This document shows, in pieces, positions 1 through 10,065 of a DNA stretch of 64,000 bases (position 1 is the first letter of the stretch; every line of letters starts with the position of its first letter). Origin of the DNA: Perognathus longimembris pacificus (lineage: Eukaryota; Chordata; Mammalia; Rodentia; Heteromyidae); the NCBI RefSeq assembly GCF_023159225.1, contig NC_063163.1:105679885-105743884 (forward strand), given 5' to 3'. A model generated the notes under the pieces. That model ran no database searches, was not told the origin of the DNA, and saw nothing but the letters and a program-made list of their open reading frames with translations. A program made the position numbers and the translations under genes.

Positions 1-1300
1 ATGTCTTGTTATATAAGGTAAAGTCTGAGTTCACCTTCACAAGCTGCCTGAGAGAATAACATTATTTAAGCATGCTAACTCTTTGGATGAAAACAACATA
101 TACATAGAGGAAATTGTCTAAAATATTAAGGAACTACTGTGTAGTAGGGAGCCCACAGAAGAAGGAATATACATGAGGTAGCTCTAAAGGAAAAATTAAA
201 GATTGAGCATGTAAGGCTGGCACTGTGTACACATAGCTGCTGTTTTAAACGCTGGTCTAATCTCAGTTGAGAAAAGGAAGAAAGAGCACATCACTCTTAA
301 ATGAGGACATTTAGAAACTTACCCGTCTCCACAGTTCTAGGAAAAAGTTATCTATTAGATCCAGGGGTATAGAGGCCCCAGATGGCTACTGTAACTTACT
401 CCTAAGGTGTGTCTGTCCACATTGCCAGGTTTTAAGAGAGAATATGCAATGTTTTTCTCCTGTGTCTCTTCCTATGCCAGTTAGGGTATTTATCTCCAGG
501 TAAATAGTAGTGGGTAGGCACAACTAATCTTGTTACAAAGCCCAATTTTCAGCGTTGTGTGGAACAGGAAAGGGAAGAGGAAAAACAGAAAGAAAGGGGC
601 TTTCAAGTATAGACAAGGTTGTTTCTTGATCTATGTGTTCTGCATATAAAAAATACTTTGGAAGTACATTTTGTTCAATGAAAGGGGGAACATATCACAA
701 ATATTGGGTGTATTTTGTCAGTTATAGTGCTGTGAGCAATAGTCTTAGGGTAAAAAAAAAATCTAATATAAAACTCTTGCATTAGCACTTTTGAATTTCA
801 ACCTCAACCCACTCAGGTATTGCAGATGCCTGAAGCAGTATATTTCAGATCACAGCCTTGACTGAGTCTTATAAACAACGTAGTCTACCATTGCCTTTCT
901 TCCCCTATGGTTGCTTTATTTAGGGAAGAAGGAGAAAGCCTACTGAACAGAACTAACCCCATACCAGTCACCTCATAACCATGGACAGCCAGCCCTCCTT
1001 AAACTTCGCCAGAGACCCAAGTGATTTATGCTTAGAGTTTTGTGAATAGTTTTCTTAATTAACACACTAAGTTCAAAAGTTATGTCACATTCACTTTTTT
1101 TTAAAGCAATGCCTCATTTTCCTATAAAGTAAGAAGGATTGTGTGTCCAGGCATGGGAGAAGGAGATTCAGACCTACTTGTTTTTGCCTAGAGGAAGGTC
1201 AGTACTGGCTTTTAGACCAGTTAGTCATTATAGTCATGCCAGGTAGCCTGTTCTAGCCAATAATAACTTATATCCTTATTAACTGAACTATTTTTTTCAA

Positions 1301-1306
<6 letters not shown>
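1..1306. other. Single-copy AT-rich DNA, no gene seen
   Basis: I see no exon-like open frame, RNA gene or recognisable interspersed repeat here. The only low-complexity sequence is a short A run near 752-760. It reads as ordinary non-coding mammalian DNA, intergenic or intronic. Confidence 0.5.

Positions 1307-1339
<33 letters not shown>
1307..1339. repeat. (CA)n microsatellite
   Basis: An uninterrupted run of about 16 AC dinucleotides follows an imperfect ACACATAC lead-in. It is an ordinary dinucleotide repeat, likely to vary in length between individuals. Confidence 0.95.
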
Positions 1340-1342
<3 letters not shown>

Positions 1343-1616
1343 CTGCTATTTCTCCATTTTCCCCTAAAGCTTTTCAAAAACTGATGAAAGTTTCATTGCC
1401 ACAAAAGTCACAGTAAATAGAAGCTAACTAATAACATTATCCTGTAAAATGCATTTATATAATCAATGATCCTTCCATAGTGAAGTCCAGACAAATAAGT
1501 TCTGGCTGCCTTGTATTCTTTAGAAAATAAAAAGAACAAAAAAAGATGCCCAGCATGGTGGGGAATAGGATTTGCAAGCTGAAGGAAGGTTGTCTAGTTA
1601 AACAAAAGTCATCTCC

Positions 1617-1830
1617 CTGGGCTGGGGATATAGCCTAGTGGCAAGAGTGCCTGCCTCGGATACACGAGGCCCTAGGTTCGATTCCCCAGCACCACATATA
1701 CAGAAAACAGCCAGAAGCGGCGCTGTGGCTCAAGTGGCAGAGTGCTAGCCTTGAGCGAGAAGAAGCCAGGGACAGTGCTCAGGCCCTGAGTTCAACGCCC
1801 AGGACTGGCCAAAAAAAAAAAAAAAAAAAA
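1617..1830 (+). mobile_element. IDL-Geo SINE, young copy (subfamily with TATAGCC)
   Basis: This is a full-length two-part SINE. The left part is ID-like (tRNA-Ala-derived), with an A-box region after 1630 and the B box GGTTCGATTCC at 1675-1685. The right Geo part has an A-box-like TGGCTCAAGTGG at 1726-1737, ends in GGACTGGCC, and is followed by an A tail of more than 20 bases. A perfect 13-bp target duplication (AAAAGTCATCTCC) lies at 1604-1616 and 1830-1842, showing L1-style retroposition. It is very close to the copy at 27416 and shares its diagnostic bases, so it is probably recent. As I recall it, the family was described as limited to Geomyoidea rodents. Confidence 0.9.
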
Positions 1831-2154
1831 AAAGTCATCTCCTAGGTGTCTGTTAGGAATATCCTGGAGAAAGAACTGGATCAAAGGTTCAGTGTGCACT
1901 GAGGTGGAGGAGGAGGCAGGAGTTGGACAGGAAGCATCTTCCTCCAAATAGAGAGCTCACATGATTTCAGTGGGATGTGCCCTGCTGCCCAGTGCTGTTT
2001 TCCTTCCAAGGAGCAACAGTAGTGAGCTCAGCAGCAGGATTTAGGTTCAGGATTCAGACATACACTGCATGACACACCATATCTGCCAGTGCCATGATGT
2101 AGATTAACTGGAGTTTAGTGGCGTATCCCTACTACCTAGACTGATCAGTGTCAG

Positions 2155-2480
2155 ATAAAGAAAAATAAGGTATAGGGGGAAAGTATAGGAGAAGAGGAAG
2201 GAGAAGGAAGCTGAAGAGGAGGAGGAGGAGGAGAAGGAGGAGGAGGAGGAAGAGGAGGAAGAGGAGGAAGAGGAGGAAAACAAGAACAAGAAGAGGAGGA
2301 GGAGAAGGAGACAGAGAGGAGACAGGAGGAGAATGGGGAAGAGAAGGAAAACAAGAACAAGAAGAGGAGGAGGAGGAGACAGAGAATGAGACTGACAGAT
2401 TGACAGGAGAGAGAGAGAGTGAGACTGATAGTAAGATTGACAGGAAAAAGACAGAGAAAAAGAGAGAGAGGTGAAAGCAG
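2155..2480. repeat. Polypurine low-complexity tract (GGA/GAA/GA)
   Basis: A purine-rich tract on the plus strand is built from GGA, GAA and later GA units. A block beginning GGAAAACAAGAACAAGAAG occurs at 2275 and again at 2346, so part of it is a 71-bp tandem duplication rather than simple slippage. Open frames read through it (Ser/Pro-rich or Glu-rich) are artefacts of the repeat. Such mirror-like purine tracts can form triplex (H-DNA) structures. Confidence 0.85.
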
Positions 2481-3169
2481 GCCTAAGCTTCAAGGGTTGC
2501 AACATGGCCAAAGACTAGAACCTTGAATGCTATTAAGTAACCAGAGCTCACCTTGTATCAGTTTGGTGCAGAAAAAATAATGGTCACTTTGAGCCCCATT
2601 CCATCATTTACTCCCTTACAGATGTGTGAAGGAATGTAAGATGTAGTAAAACACAGCAGTGCTTGACCTGATTGACAGCAAGAGCCCAGGCAGGGCATAG
2701 CAGATCTCATTGTCAAGTAGCACAGTCGCAGAAACTCCCTGGGGTTCTAGACAACAGCCCCTCCAGATGGTGACCCAGTTATGTGGGCCCTACACATGCA
2801 AATTTTAGGTTTGTCTGCCAGGTCCATTTAGCCTTTCAGGAACAAGTGTTAAAGGTTCTGCCCGGGCTCCAAACTTCTCAGCATCCTTCATCTAAACAAG
2901 CCAGAGTACTCAGTTGGCTTCTCTGTGAGTGTGTGGCACTTCCCTTCCCTTGATAGAGCTCCTTCCCTTTTTGAATCTCATCTTTTAAGTAGCAGCTGTC
3001 CATTTACTTGGACTAATAATATAACTAGAATATTGTTTGTAGGGCAAAGAAATGAAAAAAAGAGAACACGTGCATGTAACCAGTGTTAAAGTCTCTGGGA
3101 ACATTATTTTTAAAGAATGAGAAAACAATTCAGATTTCTTCCTCTAAGAAAAATACACTAGACTGACAC
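2481..3169. other. Single-copy DNA, no gene seen
   Basis: No repeat family, exon or RNA gene could be recognised. Base composition is slightly less AT-rich than the surroundings, without a CpG cluster. Confidence 0.4.
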
Positions 3170-3615
3170 TGTCATAAGTTGAATTGTGACCTGGCAACAC
3201 AGATACACCAGAGTCTTAAGCCTTCCTACACATCATAACGTGCTCTTATTTAGAGACAGGGCTTAGTAAAATGTCAGGAGGTTTCAAAGGAGAGCCTTAG
3301 CAGGTATCCCATTCTAGCCTGTGAATGGTACAGTGGGAAAGTTGGACAGATATCCAGACAAGTACAGAAGGAGAACAACATGAGAGTGAGGCAAAGATTA
3401 GGATGATCCCGCTTTAAGCCGAGGAACACTAGACACTGTCAGCAAGCCAACATGAACGGCCTGGATTAGATTCTCCTTCACAACTCTTAAGAGGAGTCAG
3501 CTGGTGACACCTCCATCTCAGCCTTCTAGTCTGAAGAACTTAAAGGCAATGCATTTGTGTGATTTAAGCATCCTAGCTCGTGGTGTCTTGTTAGGCGACC
3601 CTAGGAAATTAATGG
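3170..3615 (+). mobile_element. MLT1-type MaLR LTR, nearly complete
   Basis: The order of blocks follows the MLT1 consensus as I remember it. It opens with TGTCATAAGTTGAATTGTG (3170), then has a 'TTATTTAGAGACAGGGCTT' block (about 3247). Further on are a 'GAGGCAAAGATTAGGATGAT' block (about 3389) and a tail that reads like 'cagccttctagtctgaagaactt...tgatttaagc', ending near 'ccctaggaaatta' (about 3600). It is heavily diverged, as expected for an ancient eutherian MaLR copy. The small open frame starting at 3504 lies inside it and is not a gene. The internal part of the element is absent, so this is a solo LTR remnant. Confidence 0.6.
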
Positions 3616-4884
3616 AGAGATTTCTCCTCCACTGTCTTCATGGATTTCTTTATATGAGTTTATTTCTGGGAGAGAATCAATGTGTTCATGGCTGATGTGT
3701 TAATCTGTCCCTTACTGAATCATAATGGAGAGTGAATGGCTACACATCCCAGGTAAAATAACAAGTACTGATTCAAAACAACATGAAATGAGATTTGAAA
3801 TGTGTCTGGACATCCTGGTTTGCAGACAGAGCAGGCAATCGCCTTTGCTCTAGGGTGAGATCTTTACATCTTGCACTTAGCTCTAAGGGCTAGTTTTTTT
3901 AGGTGGTTGGGTTGCTAACCTAAAGGATCAGGGACTGATGTTGAGAAGGTCCCCAGAGATTCCTGCAGCTGTGTGGGCACCTTTTGTGCAAGCTCTTGAG
4001 GGAGACAGGCAGGGCATCGTCAGCATGCCCCTCTTCAAATAACTACTGTGAGAATAGGCACCAACAAGCGTCAAGGTAGTTTCTTGAGGGATTTGCTTAG
4101 AACCTGGACTCTGTAAAATATGGTCTCTGTGTTTGAACTTCATAAAAGTACTACAGAAAGGAGAATATTTAGGAAGAACACAATAAAGAAATGTTGGTCT
4201 CACATACAAAAAAAAGTAATTTCTTCATTTTCCTCAAGAATGCATAGAAAAGATGGCAGTCCTAGATTAGTAGATTTCACTTCATTTCTGTGTCAATACT
4301 TTGAGGGCAGGTTAGTCCATGAATTGCTATAACCACTGGATTCTTGTAATAAGAATCAGATACCTATGCAGTTTGAGCATGCATAGTGGGGAAAAAATCT
4401 AAACACCAAAATGTTGCAAAATTTAAAACTTTTAAGTAGTTTTCTGTAGTAACCAGTATCTATGGAAATATTTCAAAAAGTCCCTTCCACCACCCCTACC
4501 CCCAAATTCGGAAATACTGCTCCCAAACATTTCAGACAAGAGTTGCTCAACCTTGATTGGAATATGAGTCTTTAAAGTAGAGATATACTGAGTCTTTAAA
4601 ATAAAAACAAAAACAATAGCAATGCTATTCTGGAACTTAAGTAGTGATAACTAGTAAAATTTTCAGGAACAAATCTGAGCTAATGGAAGCCTATGGCTCA
4701 TGGTAGAAGAGTATACCTTTTCTATAAAGCATCAGTGTACTTAAAGCTTCATGCCAGGACATTTTCCCATAAAGTCTAGGTTTCTAACACTGTCTGTCTA
4801 TCTATCTTCTATGTATCTGTCGACATCATAGTTATCATATTCATATAATGCATGTGTCATATATTAACCTATATGATATAGGTT
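3616..4884. other. Single-copy DNA, no gene seen
   Basis: Nothing recognisable apart from a degenerate TCTG/TCTA patch near 4788-4823. Short open frames on both strands at 3928-4332 overlap each other and resemble no known protein. Confidence 0.4.
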
Positions 4885-5065
4885 TTTTAGTATTAACAAA
4901 TCTTTGTTAAACAAAAGAGTTACAGTTACATAAGTCAGGCAAAGCATACATCTTCTTCTGGACACTATCACCCCTTCCCTTGCTCTCTCCCACTTTTTCC
5001 TTTCCATCCCACCCACAATTTGTATAGTTTGTTTTCATCATGGTTTCCCATGAGTACCATTGCTG
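4885..5065 (-). mobile_element. L1 3-prime-UTR tail fragment
   Basis: Read on the minus strand this is a G-rich/purine-rich L1 3-prime UTR ending in a short A-rich tail. It shares its layout (a tail, then 'gttacag', then a pyrimidine-rich block on the plus strand) with the better preserved copies at 53130, 48735, 20120, 7065 and 60325. It is 5-prime truncated and diverged. Confidence 0.5.
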
Positions 5066-5076
5066 CATTTGTTCCT

Positions 5077-5104
5077 GTGTGTATATGTGTGTGTGTGTGT
5101 GTGT
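5077..5104. repeat. (GT)n microsatellite
   Basis: About 10 perfect GT units preceded by GTGTATAT. It lies directly downstream of the L1 tail fragment. Confidence 0.9.
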
Positions 5105-6657
5105 ATTGTATGTATGTGATTTATCACATGTACCATGTATATGTATATGTAATACTTAAGCTTTTTATTGCATCAAAGAATAGCATCTGACAGACTAAAC
5201 TGTAGTTATGCCCTGGATCACAGGAGATCTTGCCTACTTACATACAGTTTGTATGCCCTTATTCTCCCTATAGGTGTTGGGATCCAGTTCCTGAGGTAAA
5301 AAGAGCGGAGAGGAGGAGGACAGGACAGTCTCCATTCTACTAACCTTTGCAGAGAAGAGCTGCAGGTAATTAGGGCTAAGAGAGAAAAGCACTCTCTACA
5401 TATATTCTAGTCTTTAATGTTCTACATTCAGAATTCCTCTTCCAAACTAAACTTAATTACATAATCACTTGTTTGAAGGAAATTATCTTTTGAATTGAAA
5501 ATGGTTCCTGGAAAAGAGTCAAGGCATTATCTTTTGCATTTTTAATGCATGAGGTAGTTACCACAATTGGTTAAATCCTTCTTGAAATGTGAATTTGATT
5601 GAGAAAAATCTAGCAGAAGGGACTAGTCCAAGAACTTACCTCCTGGCTTAGGTGTCCCAGGGAAAACCCTAGGTTCCCAGAGACCAAAAGGAAGTCTGGG
5701 AAGGAGGAAAAGTTTTCTCTAGATACAGGTGACAGGATCCACCGGTCGTGATACACACAATGTTTCTAAGGCCTCTGAGGCATTGACTTCCAATAACTCT
5801 ATATTAAGCACCTGGAACAGGGTCTTCTGGCTGCCAGACTACTCACTCTTCTTACTAACAAGGTGGTTGCTCAATAGTCCAGGGTGAATGTTGCTATCTG
5901 ATTTCATAGCCTTTGTTTCAGCAAAAAAAAAAAAAAAAATCATCTAACTTGTTCCATCAAAACGTTAGAGAAATCTACTACTAGGTTTTCCTAAAAATGA
6001 AATGTGAGAGATAGAAACCTTCATGTGTTTGTGGGTATAGTTATTTTAGTGAACAGCGCTCTGAGCAATAGCACTTGTCTTCCTTCTATTAAGCATCTGG
6101 TGAGAGAAAAGAGAACCATGACACTGAAGGAGGAGAGGAAAGAAAATGATGCTGAACCCGTATGTTTTTTAAACATTGACTTTGGCCAAATTTACCCCTA
6201 AACCCATTACCATATGAGATAAATATCCTTATTTTTTTAAGTCGTGAGTTTCTAAATCATATCACTTGTTATTGAAATTATTCTCTGATACAAAAGGTAC
6301 TAATATTGACTACAAGGCAGAAGTAAACCATTGTGAGTTAATATAAACCTATACACATCATCATATGTATAAAAATTAATCTACATCCTCAAGTTCTTCT
6401 AGTACATACAGCAAGAAAATGCATATCTTCTAAAATAATTATGATCTATGTGGCAAAAATAAGGATTGAAATGGATATAGTTGAATGTCCCAAAGTTTAT
6501 GCCTTCAGTTTTGTTGTATTAATTCTTCTGAAGAGCAATAACAAAACAGTGGTGTTATGTGATTCCTTTGCTAGCCGTTCCATTAAATTCTTGATCTTTA
6601 GAATAAACTTCAAACATTTTATCACCACATTAAAAGAACATTTGTGTCACTTAATAA
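5105..6657. other. Single-copy DNA, no gene seen
   Basis: AT-rich non-coding sequence with a 17-base A run near 5923-5939. No exon, RNA gene or repeat family recognised; the 65-codon open frame at 6004 has no recognisable features. Confidence 0.4.
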
Positions 6658-6742
6658 TCCTCCTCCTCCTCCTCCTCCTCCTCCCCCTCCCCCTCCTCCT
6701 CCTCCTCCTCCTCCTCCTCCTCCTCCTCCTCCTCCTTCTTCT

Positions 6743-6819
<77 letters not shown>

Positions 6820-6839
6820 CTCCCTCCCTCCCTCCCTCT
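6658..6839. repeat. Compound pyrimidine microsatellite (TCC)n(TTC)n(TC)n(TCCC)n
   Basis: Four repeat blocks run in order: (TCC)n at about 6658-6735 with a small CCCCTCCCC interruption, a few TTC units to about 6747, an uninterrupted (TC)n to about 6817, then (TCCC)n to 6839. Every base on the plus strand is a pyrimidine. It abuts the 3-prime end of a minus-strand SINE, so on the sense strand of that SINE it is its polypurine tail. Open frames read through it (Pro-, Leu- or Gly-rich) are artefacts. Confidence 0.95.
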
Positions 6840-6852
6840 CTTCCACCTTTCT

Positions 6853-7052
6853 ACAGTACTAGGGCTTGAATGCAGGGCCTTTTTTTTTTTGCTTTTTCGT
6901 TCATGGCTGGAACTTTACCACTTCATCTACCTCTAACTTCTTGCTGATTAATTGGAGATCAGAGTTTTGCAGATTTATCGGCCCTGGTTGGCTCTGAAAC
7001 TCTATCTTTAGATCTTGAATGTGAGCCACCTGGGCATCTGGCTTCCTTTTCC
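6853..7052 (-). mobile_element. B1-like plus Geo composite SINE, old copy
   Basis: On the plus strand it starts with a Geo-module end (GGGCTTGAATGCAGGGCC, near 6862). It then has the 'catggctgg...accacttcatct' block and finishes with a reversed B1-like 5-prime part ('tttagatcttgaatgtgagcc...ctgg'). The order matches the copies at 27140, 49998 and, in plus orientation, 28455. Its A tail appears to have become the pyrimidine tract at 6658-6839. Confidence 0.6.
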
Positions 7053-7064
7053 CCTGGTGATTGG

Positions 7065-7310
7065 CCTGTTATCTTTAAGTAGTTGTACAAAGGAGGTGCC
7101 ATTCAACAAATCAGTTCATTAACACAGTGTATCTTGATTGGTGTCAACGTTTTCAACATTCTCACTCATCCCTCCCACCTCACCTCTCCTCTTGCTTTTC
7201 TTAAGTTCTGTAGGATGTACATGGAATTTTTGATGATATTCTTCCCTTCTCTTCAGTTTAATCCTCTCCCTTTGACCTTACTCCTCCCTTTTTGAGGACC
7301 CCTTTCCTAG
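7065..7310 (-). mobile_element. L1 3-prime-UTR tail fragment
   Basis: The plus-strand block TTATCTTTAAGTAGTTGTAC (from 7069) recurs in the L1 tail at 60340, and its reverse complement is seen at 56690. It is followed by the 'atcttgatt...gtcaac' and pyrimidine-rich blocks typical of the family here. It is a 5-prime truncated, diverged copy. Confidence 0.6.
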
Positions 7311-8138
7311 TGTTTATTTTGTTTATTGTGTTTATTTTTGCCTTTCTAAAGAATTACATTGAGTTCTCATTTTATTTTTTAAGCCTGATTTCTTAGGATT
7401 CATACTTACATTCTCAGAGTTGAATGACAATGATTATAAGATTTCCTTCAAATTCCTGTCTGTGTGTCTTTTCTTTGGTTCTGTTTGAAAAAAGACACAA
7501 CTTGGAAAGTTGAGAGAAATTTCCTTTCCCTTTTGCGTTACATGGCCTCAAGGTAAACATGAGGTGAGTGACTCTTTTCTCCTTTTCTAGATCTTTCCTT
7601 AGCATGCCAAGAAGCTCAGGCCCACTTTTAGATCTCCAGGAATGTGTTGGAGCTATTTAGAAGTCCCTATGTTTGTTTAGGTCTCCAGATTTTCTGTTTG
7701 AAGTCCCCTGGCCAGGGAGTAACAAACTTTAGGGAGCTGAGATTTAACAGGAGCTTTGTGATGCCCCAAGGGTGAATTCCACTCCCCCTCAATTCCCCCA
7801 ATATACACACCTGAGCTGTGCTTTGAGTCAGATCAAGTAACTACCACATTCTGATTTCTCAGGAAGCTTCAAGTGTGATAACATATAGACAGTGCTCTGG
7901 GGATTTTTAAAGGAGTTCCGAATGCTATCAGATTCCTTCTCTGACTTCAGTGTTGCTGACTTTTGGCTTCAACCTCCATGGCTGAGCTGGAAAAGGCTGG
8001 GAAAGAAGGGGGAAATGGGTGTGCTTCCAAACTCAAACTTTACGGCTTTATCAAGATTATTATTATTGTTTCCTGGAATAGATGTTTTTCAATAGTTACT
8101 TGGCTATGTTAGAAATGCCTCCTAATATTGGGATGTCT
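7311..8138. other. Single-copy DNA, no gene seen
   Basis: No gene or confident repeat. Short open frames at 7414-7605 (minus) and 7892-8095 (plus) show no domain and no splice-site context that I trust. Confidence 0.35.
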
Positions 8139-8380
8139 TGTAGGAATAAGGACACCAACTCAAGGAACTAGCAAGGCAAAGTTTACTTCTGAACCAGGGT
8201 ATACAATGACACAAGAGATGAACACATGGTTCCCCTTTTATCCCCAATTCAGAAGGCCCTGCCCTTCTACTGGGATTGACTGAGCTCAGCTTCACAGTCT
8301 GCTTGTGACTGCCTAGAATTGGAATGCAGAGGCAAGAGGGTATAAATTAGCATTTATATCTTGCCCAGCAAGTCTGAACA
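8139..8380 (-). mobile_element. Possible short solo LTR (ERVL/MaLR-like)
   Basis: Read on the minus strand it begins TGTTCAGACTTGCTGGGC and has a TATA-like GATAAAAGGGG. It then carries a 'GTAAACTTTGCCTTGC' block reminiscent of a poly(A)-signal/R region, and ends CCTACA. The bases flanking these TG...CA ends are AGTCT (8381-8385) and TGTCT (8134-8138), an imperfect 5-bp duplication. At about 242 bp it is short for an LTR, so it may be internally deleted or the boundaries may be wrong. Confidence 0.42.
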
Positions 8381-8939
8381 AGTCTTCTTGGTCTGCAAGT
8401 TTCACTGACTAGTGGAGATTAGCAAGAACTTAGAAGAACCTTGAGCTGAAATAGTTAACACAGTGACACCCTTTGATAGAAAGGACTGCTTTTCTCACAG
8501 CTAGAGTTCTGTAGTTATCTATTTCAATTCTTTTGCCTGTATTATAGTGGTTCAGAAGGACACTCCTCACCATCCCAGATATCATCTCTGTGTGTTTCTT
8601 TTATGTGTATGGAAAGTCAGTGTAGCCCCCCTGTTACCCCACTCCAAAGATATTCTTATCTTAATCCATAGACTTGGTAACGATAGTACCTTATGTGGCA
8701 AAAGCCTATTTTCACACATGATTCTGTTAACTATTTTGGAAAGAAGGGATTTTATTAGTTTACCTGTGTGAACCCAGTGGGACAGTGTTATTCCAAGTTC
8801 ATATAAGTAGGAAGCAAGAGTGAGAGGAGACAGGATGCAGAAAGCAGGCCTAAGAGTCAGAAAGAGATTTGAATGAACTCTGTTACTGATTTGAAAGATG
8901 AAGGATGATATGTCAAAGAATTTTGCAATCTCATTTTGT

Positions 8940-9035
8940 TTGTTTCTTTCGGTGGTACTGTGGATTGAACTCAGAACTTTGTGCTTGCTAGGCAGGCCCT
9001 CTGCCATTGGAACTTCACCTTCATTCCTCAGACAC
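8940..9035 (-). mobile_element. ID-like (tRNA-Ala-derived) SINE fragment
   Basis: The plus-strand text 'tggtactgtggattgaactc' followed by 'gtgcttgctaggcaggccct' is the reverse complement of an ID/dID element. In its own orientation it carries a B box reading GAGTTCAATCC and the 'cctgcctagcaagca' A-box-proximal stem. It is inserted in the MLT1-type LTR. Confidence 0.65.
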
Positions 9036-9061
9036 TCTCTGTAAAGAGTAAAAATGTTTAC

Positions 9062-9467
9062 AAAAGGGGTGGGAGAGTTCCTCAAAGGCTTGTGTGTTAA
9101 AGGCTTAGCCCTCAATAGGAGGAGGTGGGGCCTAGTAGAATGAAGTTAGGTTATTGGTGCATGCTCCTGAAGAGAATTGTAGGACCTTGGCCCCTCCCAC
9201 ACCGTTGTCTCCCAGTGTCTCTGTCTGTCTGCCTTTCTCTCTGTATCTTTCCCTCTGTCTTTGTCTGTCTCTCTGCTTCCTGGCCATCATGATGCCCAGG
9301 CCTCCTCTGATACACACTCATTCCCTGAACAACGGTGCCAACTCACATCCACATGAATAGAGCCATGTTAGCATGGGCTGAAATTATGAACAGAAAATGA
9401 ATGTTACCTCCTTATAAGTTCATGATGTCAGGTATTCTGTCACAGTGACAGGGATCTGACTAGCACA
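9062..9467 (+). mobile_element. MaLR LTR (MST/MT-like), full 3-prime end
   Basis: Diagnostic blocks follow the MaLR consensus order: 'ggaggtggggcctagtagaa' (about 9121), a CT-rich tract with 'ctgcttcctggcc' (about 9205-9290), 'ccttataagttcatgatgtc' (9411-9430) and the terminal 'tcacagtgacagggatctga...ctagcaca' ending at 9467. It is a solo LTR remnant nested in an older MLT1-type LTR. Open frames at 9132-9360 come from its CT-rich tract. Confidence 0.65.
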
Positions 9468-9799
9468 ATCTCCCAAAGCCTCAAGAATGGATATAGCTCT
9501 TACAATACCTCAATTTTAGCCAAGCAAGGCATAACTCATACTATGGTCTTCAAGACAGTTAGCTAATAAATTTGTTTTATTTTAGGCCACGAAATTTGTA
9601 GTCATTTGTTATGGTAGCTATAAGACACTAATATATTCTATCTTTAAATTTATCTGATTTGCTGTTTTATAAATAGTGGCTTAAAATAACACAGATTTAA
9701 TATCCATATAGCTATATATCTTATTGTATATTAAATTATGTATAGAGATTTTAAGTGTCGATTCAATTACAATATAAGCCTCTTGTATTCAAGAACCCT

Positions 9800-9868
9800 C
9801 TTTTATCATGAACACTTAACAGCCTGCTTGACATCTATTAGGGACTCAATAAATGTTTATGAATGTTT
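9800..9868 (+). mobile_element. L2/MIR-like 3-prime end remnant
   Basis: A 'cagcctgcttgacatctattagg...ctcaataaatgttta' arrangement (9820-9860) resembles the common L2/MIR terminus. It is short and diverged. Confidence 0.4.
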
Positions 9869-9947
9869 TCATTTGTAGAGAAAAATTTCATTTTTACCTG
9901 CTAGAATAAAGAATTAGGATAAGGTAGAGACTATAGACTATAATTTC

Positions 9948-9964
9948 TCTCCTCTCTCTCTCTC

Positions 9965-9999
<35 letters not shown>
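9948..9999. repeat. (TC)n(TG)n microsatellite
   Basis: About 9 TC units pass into about 16 TG units. The tract abuts the ID-like SINE fragment at 10000-10065, which is in minus orientation, so the repeat sits at the 3-prime tail side of that element. Confidence 0.9.
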
Positions 10000-10000
<1 letters not shown>

Positions 10001-10065
10001 TTTTATTGGCAATTGAATACAGGGCCTTGCAAATATTTTGTCATTAAACTACATCCCAGTAATAT
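10000..10065 (-). mobile_element. ID-like SINE fragment
   Basis: 'ggcaattgaatacagggcct' with 'cattaaactacatccca' reads on the minus strand as a decayed tRNA-Ala-type SINE with its B-box region. It is only the inner part of the element. Confidence 0.5.

Larger units (their letters stand above)
8545..9635 (+). mobile_element. MLT1-type MaLR LTR, interrupted by two insertions
   Basis: Pieces of one MLT1-like LTR can be followed in order. First comes 'ttatgtggcaaaagcc' (about 8690), then 'ttcatataagtaggaagc' (about 8798). Next is a 'gaaagagatttgaatgaac' block (about 8860) and 'atttgaaagatgaaggatg' (about 8890). After the two insertions the 3-prime part follows: 'cctcaattttagcc' (about 9508) and 'ctaataaatttg' to 'agacactaat' (9564-9631). 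An ID-like element (about 8940-9035) and a younger MaLR LTR (about 9062-9467) sit between the halves. The 177-codon minus-strand open frame at 8582-9115 runs across this repeat mosaic and is not a gene. Confidence 0.55.

Noticed and set aside
1671..1686. tRNA-like B box GGTTCGATTCC considered as a tRNA gene
   Set aside because: It belongs to the ID-like left half of a SINE with A tail and target duplication; no acceptor stem or anticodon arm of a functional tRNA is present.
2104..2511. 135-codon Ser/Leu/Pro-rich minus-strand frame
   Set aside because: It is encoded by the GGA/GAA low-complexity tract; the apparent poly-Ser is simple repeat.
8582..9115. 177-codon minus-strand open frame, the longest in the window
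   Set aside because: It runs across an MLT1-type LTR, an ID-like SINE and a MaLR LTR, so the frame is a chance product of a repeat mosaic.
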